The notes under the pieces are model-generated. The model was not told the origin of the DNA. It made no database searches and saw nothing but the letters and a program-made list of their open reading frames with translations. Source: Pontibacterium granulatum (lineage in GTDB: Bacteria; Pseudomonadota; Gammaproteobacteria; Pseudomonadales; Balneatricaceae). Taken from it: a stretch of DNA of 46,789 nt. The DNA is taken from contig NZ_JASBRH010000033.1 in NCBI RefSeq assembly GCF_029961155.1, positions 1 through 46,789 of the forward strand, in the 5' to 3' direction. Position numbers and translations under genes: made by a program. This document shows, piece by piece, positions 42,775 to 46,789 of this stretch; within the stretch, counting starts at the first letter, position 1; each line of letters begins with the position of its first letter.

Positions 42775-44796
42775 ATGTTGAGTGCATTGCTGTCTCCGGC
42801 CATTGGTCTGATGAACAGATTGAACTACCTCTATAAGTTTTCACTTATCAATGTGTTGTTTCTTATCCCGCTATTGAGCCTTGCTTATATGCAGCTGGAT
42901 GAGATCTCTGTGTCACAACAGATTACCCGAACTGAGTTAAGTGGAATAAAAGCACTGCGCCAGGCTATAGCACTGACCCAAACCGCATCGGATCTACGGG
43001 ACCTGACCGTTGTTCAGGGTAGCGGATTAGACGTGAATGCGAAGTTGAATGCGTTGCAGGGCAAATACAGTGAGGGCCTGAACGACCTTGAGCAGGATAT
43101 TGCCAGAATGGATGGGGCGGAAAAGCTGATAGAGCTCATATCCAAGCTGCGTAGCTTGGCTGCGGAGGAAAGAGGTGCAGGCACGCTGAACGAAGCGGCG
43201 ATGTTTGTAAAAAACAATGCCCTGGTGCTGGAGACCTGGATACTGGTGCACAGGCTAAGTTACGAGACCGGCGTCTATCAGGACAGAGACCCGCACAACT
43301 TTATCCTGATGAAGGTGGTGTTGGATGGAATGGAACCCTTGCTGGAGCATCAGGGGCAGCAGCGTGCCTTTTCCACTCGAGTGGTCAAGGCCGGGATGGT
43401 GAATTCCAGTGTGATGGAAACGCTTAATCGGGTTATGGATGAACTGGTCAGTGATCAGAAACGCCTGGCTAGTAGCTTACGCCCGATTGCCGCGGCGGAG
43501 GGGGTCTTTGGACTGGACCTGATTGCACGGGCTGAAGCAACGTTGGTGAAGTTGAAACAAGGGGCCGAACGCTTTGAGAACAACATTCTGATCGACGAGA
43601 ACCTGGATCATAACTGGGAGCAGTATTTCCAGCAGGAGTCGGATACGGGGGAGGCAATCTATAGCTTTATCTATGGTGCGCTCAACTTTGTGGAGGCACG
43701 TCTGCAAGTGAGGGACAGTGCACAAAGTAACCGGTACTTCGGCTTGCTGGCCGTTGTCCTGGCGGTTTTTGTGATCACCAACTATTTGATGTTGGCCTTT
43801 AACTTCTCGGTACGCAGCAGCATTCAGGCGATTTTGGATGCCGCCGAGCGTGTGGCGCAGGGCGATATGACCTGCCAGGTACAGATTTCCAACCGAGATG
43901 AGCTGGGCACTTTAGCCACTCAGTTCAATCAGATGATCGAGCGAATGCGATTACTGTTGTCGCAGGTTACCACGACGGTTGAGTCGGTGGCATCCCAAGC
44001 CGGAGTGGTTGATGCGATCGCCCAGCAAAGCAGCGAAGCGACTGAAACACAGCGCCGGGAAACGGATCAGGTCGCGGCTGCAATCAATCAGATGGTGGGC
44101 AGCGCACAGGAAGTGGCCGACAAAACCCTGATCGCATCACAAGAATCAGAAGAGGTGGACCGCAAGGCTGCGACGGGGCAGCAGCTGGTGACAAACACCC
44201 TGGCCGACATCGATCAGCTGTCCCGAGATATTGATGATGCGATGGCTGTGATCCATCAACTGGTCAAAGACAGCGACAGCATTACCCAGGTGTTGGATGT
44301 CATTAAGGGGGTAGCGGAGCAGACCAATCTGCTGGCGCTTAACGCTGCAATAGAAGCCGCCCGGGCTGGAGAGCAGGGGCGTGGATTTGCCGTAGTGGCT
44401 GATGAAGTGCGAACGCTGGCGAAACGGACGCAGGACTCGGCCTCGGAAATAGAGGAGATGATTACCCGCCTGCAGGCTGGCGTAAACGATGCGGTACGGG
44501 CAATGGAGGTTAGCCATGAGAAAGTCGGTCAAACGGTGACTAACTCGTCGGAGGTTGGTCGCACGCTAGAAAGCATTTCAGAGGCGATCTCTCGCATCGT
44601 TGAGTTCAACGCTCAGATAGCGTCTGCAGGTGAAGAGCAGACCATGGTTGCCAGTGAGATTGAGCGCAATGTGCGCTCAATCAGCGATGTAAGCATTCAA
44701 ACTGCTGATGGTGCCAAAGGCACGGTTACAGCATGCCAGCAGATGACAGCTCAGGCTGATCAGTTACAGGGTGTGGTGGCGACCTTTAAAGTTTAA
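42775..44796 (+). CDS. Methyl-accepting chemotaxis protein
   Basis: A 673-residue transmembrane receptor. TM1 is near 22-42 (FSLINVLFLIPLLSLAYMQ). A helical periplasmic domain of about 275 residues follows, with no Cache signature that I can see. TM2 is near 318-341, then HAMP (about 340-395, ISNRDELGTLATQFNQMIERM). The cytoplasmic coiled coil has the conserved tip GVAEQTNLLALNAAIEAARAG (from about 512) and DEVRTLAKRT. There is no C-terminal CheR-binding pentapeptide. The ligand is unknown. It stands alone, with a hairpin in its leader and another after its stop. Confidence 0.95.
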   Translation: MLSALLSPAIGLMNRLNYLYKFSLINVLFLIPLLSLAYMQLDEISVSQQITRTELSGIKALRQAIALTQTASDLRDLTVVQGSGLDVNAKLNALQGKYSEGLNDLEQDIARMDGAEKLIELISKLRSLAAEERGAGTLNEAAMFVKNNALVLETWILVHRLSYETGVYQDRDPHNFILMKVVLDGMEPLLEHQGQQRAFSTRVVKAGMVNSSVMETLNRVMDELVSDQKRLASSLRPIAAAEGVFGLDLIARAEATLVKLKQGAERFENNILIDENLDHNWEQYFQQESDTGEAIYSFIYGALNFVEARLQVRDSAQSNRYFGLLAVVLAVFVITNYLMLAFNFSVRSSIQAILDAAERVAQGDMTCQVQISNRDELGTLATQFNQMIERMRLLLSQVTTTVESVASQAGVVDAIAQQSSEATETQRRETDQVAAAINQMVGSAQEVADKTLIASQESEEVDRKAATGQQLVTNTLADIDQLSRDIDDAMAVIHQLVKDSDSITQVLDVIKGVAEQTNLLALNAAIEAARAGEQGRGFAVVADEVRTLAKRTQDSASEIEEMITRLQAGVNDAVRAMEVSHEKVGQTVTNSSEVGRTLESISEAISRIVEFNAQIASAGEEQTMVASEIERNVRSISDVSIQTADGAKGTVTACQQMTAQADQLQGVVATFKV

Positions 44797-44807
44797 CGTT
44801 CAAGGCC

Positions 44808-44832
44808 GGATAACGTTCGAAGAGCGTTATCC
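44808..44832 (+). terminator. Hairpin after the chemoreceptor
   Basis: GGATAACG and CGTTATCC pair over eight bases, 12 bases after the stop. No T-run follows, so it may only protect the mRNA end. Confidence 0.4.
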
Positions 44833-45028
44833 AGACGGCTCTGTTTACCAAGCCCCGGTAATCTCACGCCCAAATCCTACCAAATGCCGTTATTACCCCC
44901 CTTTTGGGTGATTTCGAATATTGCTCAGCACGGTAAGTTAAAGAAACAAAGGATCCAAGGCATTTGCAGTCAATGAACGTAAGGAAGAAAGAGTTAAGCC
45001 TCAATACACGATAAAAGAGGTGGCGAAT

Positions 45029-45367
45029 ATGTTAACCCGACACCAAGTTCCTAGCCTGGCTGAAGAAAACCGAGAGTTTGCCGGTACCGGTGGTGTAAGC
45101 GAAAACAATGCGCAAGCCAATTTCGCTCCCGCATTTCAGGATGCCGGTACCGGAGAGGTTGAGATCTCACGGTTTAAAAACGGTCAGCCCGCACCCTTTC
45201 ATTTGCTGGATGGATTACCGGATAAATGGATCCTGGAAAGGGACGTAAAAGGTCGGGTGGTTACAGTAAAAGCCAGCATTGTTTCGGGTTTTGTTCGTCT
45301 TGGCGAGTTCTTCACACGACAGGAAGCTGCCGAGTTTATGGCGCACGTGGAAACTAACGTCCTCTAG
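45029..45367 (+). CDS. Small conserved protein of unknown function
   Basis: A 112-residue soluble protein. The start ATG at 45029 sits behind AAGAGGTGG; a GTG nine bases upstream overlaps that site and is unlikely. The central pattern GGVSENNAQANFAPAFQDAGTGEV ... SRFKNGQPAPFHLLDGLPDKW resembles a family of proteobacterial small proteins with a motif like FxPAFxDxxTGxVxxSRxxxGxPAPxHLLDGLP, as I recall it; its function is unknown. The C-terminus ends in a short amphipathic helix (RQEAAEFMAHVETNVL). It has its own terminator. Confidence 0.78.
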   Translation: MLTRHQVPSLAEENREFAGTGGVSENNAQANFAPAFQDAGTGEVEISRFKNGQPAPFHLLDGLPDKWILERDVKGRVVTVKASIVSGFVRLGEFFTRQEAAEFMAHVETNVL

Positions 45368-45437
45368 GTGTATTCAATCTATTCATCTCAATCCATCCCC
45401 GCACAATTTCTTCTACTCATCCGTTAAAGTGAGCTTT

Positions 45438-45461
45438 GGGAGGCTAATGCCTCCCTTTTTT
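45438..45461 (+). terminator. Rho-independent terminator of the small conserved protein
   Basis: GGGAGGC, loop TAAT, GCCTCCC and TTTTTT form a textbook terminator. Confidence 0.92.
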
Positions 45462-45800
45462 ATGCCTGTTTGCTAGGGCGAATACCGTCAACATCGTTTG
45501 GTTCCCATGCTCTGCGTGGGAATCCGGATTATAAGGGCGGAGAGTATATGCATTCCCACGCGGAGCGTGGGAGCGAGGAAACCGATAAAGCGATTTGGCT
45601 GTAGGTTGGCCTTCGCAACGCGAAGCCCAACAGGCAAGGGGGCGTTTTGTGTCGACCGGTTGGGCATCGCTTCACGATGGCCAAGCTACGCTTTTTTATG
45701 TCCGTTAGTTTGGGTGAATACCATCAAGATTGTCTGTTTTCCCATGCTCCGCGAGGGCATCCGTATTGTAGGACGGAGCGCAGGATGTGCTCCCAGGCGG
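45455..45800. repeat. Diverged tandem repeat block with palindromic units
   Basis: The stretch from about 45455 (TTTTTTATGCCTGTTTGC, GAATACCGTCAACAT, TTCCCATGC) recurs in diverged form from about 45691 (TTTTTTATGTCCGTTAGT, GAATACCATCAAGAT, TTCCCATGC). Within it lie palindromes TTCCCATGC/GCGTGGGAA (45502-45522) and TCCCACGC/GCGTGGGA (45554-45572), and the GTAGGTTGG unit at 45601-45690. There is no gene in the block. Confidence 0.65.
45601..45690. repeat. Long palindromic repeat unit (GTAGGTTGG type), copy 2
   Basis: GTAGGTTGGCC at the left pairs with GGCCAAGCTAC at the right (one mismatch). An inner CGAAGCCCAAC pairs with GTTGGGCATCG. It is the same architecture as 40660-40737 with about 12 more bases in the loop. 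CTTTTTTAT follows, so it could also end transcripts. Confidence 0.7.
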
Positions 45801-46097
45801 TTATTCGGTACGGCTCAGTTTCCGGTTGGTGTCAGGAGAATAGAGTAAAGGTATCCAATGCAAGAAACCGAACAGCAAAACATTGAGGAAATGAATTCTG
45901 GTCGATCCTCGATGCAACGCCTTGAGTTTTTGTTTGACGGCAATGAATTCCATCAGGTGGGCTACCAGCAAAGCAGTCACGATGGAGATTAGAGTTAAGT
46001 GATATGCCTTCATCGTTCCCATTACCAGGGACTCGAGGCAAAACAGATAAAAAGTAGCAACGCACACCTTCAACAGGGTAAAGATGTTATACAGCAT
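45801..46097 (-). CDS. DUF1145-like small membrane protein
   Basis: A 98-residue protein with about three hydrophobic stretches: LLKVCVATFYLFCLESLV, LTLISIVTALLVAHLMEFI and FLNVLLFGFLHWIPLLY. The layout (two helices, a charged loop with KQKLKALHRG, then a final helix and polar tail) fits the DUF1145 family, whose members lie in the inner membrane with no known role. The ATG at 46097 has AGGAG upstream. It borders the repeat block at its 3' end. Confidence 0.75.
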   Translation of the reverse strand: MLYNIFTLLKVCVATFYLFCLESLVMGTMKAYHLTLISIVTALLVAHLMEFIAVKQKLKALHRGSTRIHFLNVLLFGFLHWIPLLYSPDTNRKLSRTE

Positions 46098-46274
46098 GAT
46101 GATCTCCTGAACATATAGGCTTGAGGGAATGGCACGGAGGTGTTGTTAGCTGATCCAGCGTGAGTTGGGCACAAATAAACACCGCATGGCCGGGGATGTT
46201 AGGTCTAGGTTGGTGCTGGGCCATCAATATCTGAAGGGGTAGATACTGATGGCCCAGAGGGTGTGCCCGTTGGC
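46098..46274. other. Gap with strong hairpin
   Basis: This carries the promoter region of the DUF1145-like gene and the 3' flank of the RND fragment, including the long hairpin at 46217-46256. Confidence 0.4.
46217..46256 (-). terminator. Long hairpin downstream of the RND gene fragment
   Basis: TGGGCCATCAATATCT and AGATACTGATGGCCCA pair over 16 bases with one mismatch around GAAGGGGT. It lies 18 bases after the stop of the RND fragment, so it probably was the terminator of the intact gene. There is no strong T-run. Confidence 0.5.
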
Positions 46275-46490
46275 TTAGCCTACGCAGTCTTTACGTGACT
46301 CAAGGCAGTGCTGGTGCGTCTGTGTGGTGCTTTTGCGCTTATGCAGGAAGCAGGCGAGGGCTGGTAGCAGTATCAGCGCCCCAAGCATGTTCCACACAAA
46401 CATGAATGTAAGCAGGATACCCATATCGGCCTGGAACTTGATAGGAGACAGGGCCCAAGTCGTAACACCGATGGCCAGTGTGGCACCGGA
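46275..46490 (-). pseudogene. C-terminal fragment of an RND-superfamily exporter
   Basis: Read on the minus strand, 71 codons to the TAA at 46275-46277 encode SGATLAIGVTTWALSPIKFQ, then ADMGILLTFMFVWNMLGALI and LLPALACFLHKRK. This is the usual last transmembrane segment and tail of COG1033-type RND exporters. The frame is cut exactly at 46490/46491, where a TAG appears and similarity ends. The N-terminal 90% or so of the gene is missing. It is not similar in detail to the RND gene at 14577-17072. Confidence 0.8.
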
Positions 46491-46506
46491 CTACCTGACA
46501 AATAAA

Positions 46507-46695
46507 CTATTGGGAATTGCCAATAACCCAGGATTTGGCTTTATCAAATTCTTGAAAAGAAAATGCCTGAATTTCTGCACTTACAAAGTGACCGGCAATT
46601 TTTTCCGCAAAGTCACCGAGCATGGAATCTGTGGCTAAGGCTACACGCGCGATCTTTTGATGGTGGTTTTTCACAAAACGAAGGTGGGAAGTAAG
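46507..46695 (-). pseudogene. C-terminal fragment of a STAS/SpoIIAA-like protein
   Basis: On the minus strand, about 62 codons to the TAG at 46507-46509 read HHQKIARVALATDSMLGDFA, then EKIAGHFVSAEIQAFSFQEF and DKAKSWVIGNSQ. The pattern 'K-I-x-R-V-A ... F-x-x-A-E-I-x-x-F ... A-x-x-W-I' is that of the C-terminal half of STAS/SEC14-like (SpoIIAA-like) proteins. The upstream half is lost at the IS boundary near 46696. A stop in the same frame lies at 46705-46707. Confidence 0.6.
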
Positions 46696-46789
46696 TGTAG
46701 TGGTTCAATGAACCCGGACACCAATTTAGGTGGTAAAGTCACCACCGTAGGAAGAGGTGTCCAATGGCAAGACAACGTCGATCATTTTC
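46696..46789 (+). mobile_element. Left end of an IS3-family insertion sequence (runs off the window)
   Basis: The end starts at TGTAGTGG (46696) or at TGAACCCGGACACC (46709). The palindrome GGTTCAATGAACC spans 46702-46714. An OrfA gene with GGAAGAGG (46750-46757) starts at 46764. The element interrupts the STAS-like fragment. The exact boundary needs the other end, which is outside the window. Confidence 0.75.
46764..46789 (+). CDS. IS3-family transposase OrfA, N-terminus (partial)
   Basis: Only MARQRRSF is encoded before the window ends. This start, with the upstream end sequence and ribosome site, matches IS3-type OrfA proteins of the form MARQRRxFSxEFK. OrfA is the helix-turn-helix DNA-binding subunit made before the frameshift to OrfAB. 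Confidence 0.7.

Noticed and set aside
45479-45690. Possible CRISPR array
   Set aside because: The repeats are palindromic, of unequal spacing, diverged, and without spacers of constant length or cas genes.

Overview
The window reads as the chromosome of a heterotrophic, probably marine gammaproteobacterium. This is an inference from gene content and protein style: an OhrR-type regulator, a TRAP transporter, a creatinase of the Pseudomonas type, an AlkK-like acyl-CoA ligase, DUF3127 and DUF1145 proteins, and IS3-type ends. Coding density is ordinary. Both ends carry insertion-sequence debris.

Left part (1-5,600): a tRNA-Ser(GGA), scars of an IS3-type element, and an SSB-like DUF3127 protein whose C-terminus copies the SSB tip. 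Next come an OhrR-like regulator facing a small exported protein across paired palindromes, and a three-domain ACP / acyl-AMP ligase / PlsC acyltransferase.

Creatine region (5,630-14,150): creatinase, a three-gene TRAP transporter, a GcvR-like ACT protein and an MFS carrier lie in one direction, followed by a LysR and a GlxA-type AraC regulator. Together they suggest uptake of creatine or a related compound and its hydrolysis to sarcosine and urea, with control tied to glycine. The sarcosine-oxidising enzymes are not in the window.

Middle (14,150-18,500): a HIT protein, an MlaC-like plus RND/MMPL pair resembling the hopanoid HpnM-HpnN pair, and a YedK/HMCES-type SRAP protein.

Caspase locus (18,720-29,564): a 1705-residue exported caspase-like protein and a 725-residue exported caspase-like protein flank three minus-strand genes: an exported PPC-like protein, an exported FecR-like protein and a CHASE2 membrane protein without an output domain. 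Every member is predicted to act at or outside the inner membrane. This is the best candidate for an undescribed system.

Right part (29,800-46,789): a DUF1932 dehydrogenase, a very large exported/membrane protein of unknown function with a duplicated module, a hybrid sensor kinase and OmpR-type regulator divergent from a lone LivJ-type binding protein and an AlkK-like ligase, a chemoreceptor, two small conserved proteins, several palindromic repeat units, fragments of an RND exporter and a STAS/SpoIIAA-like gene, and the left end of an IS3-family element.
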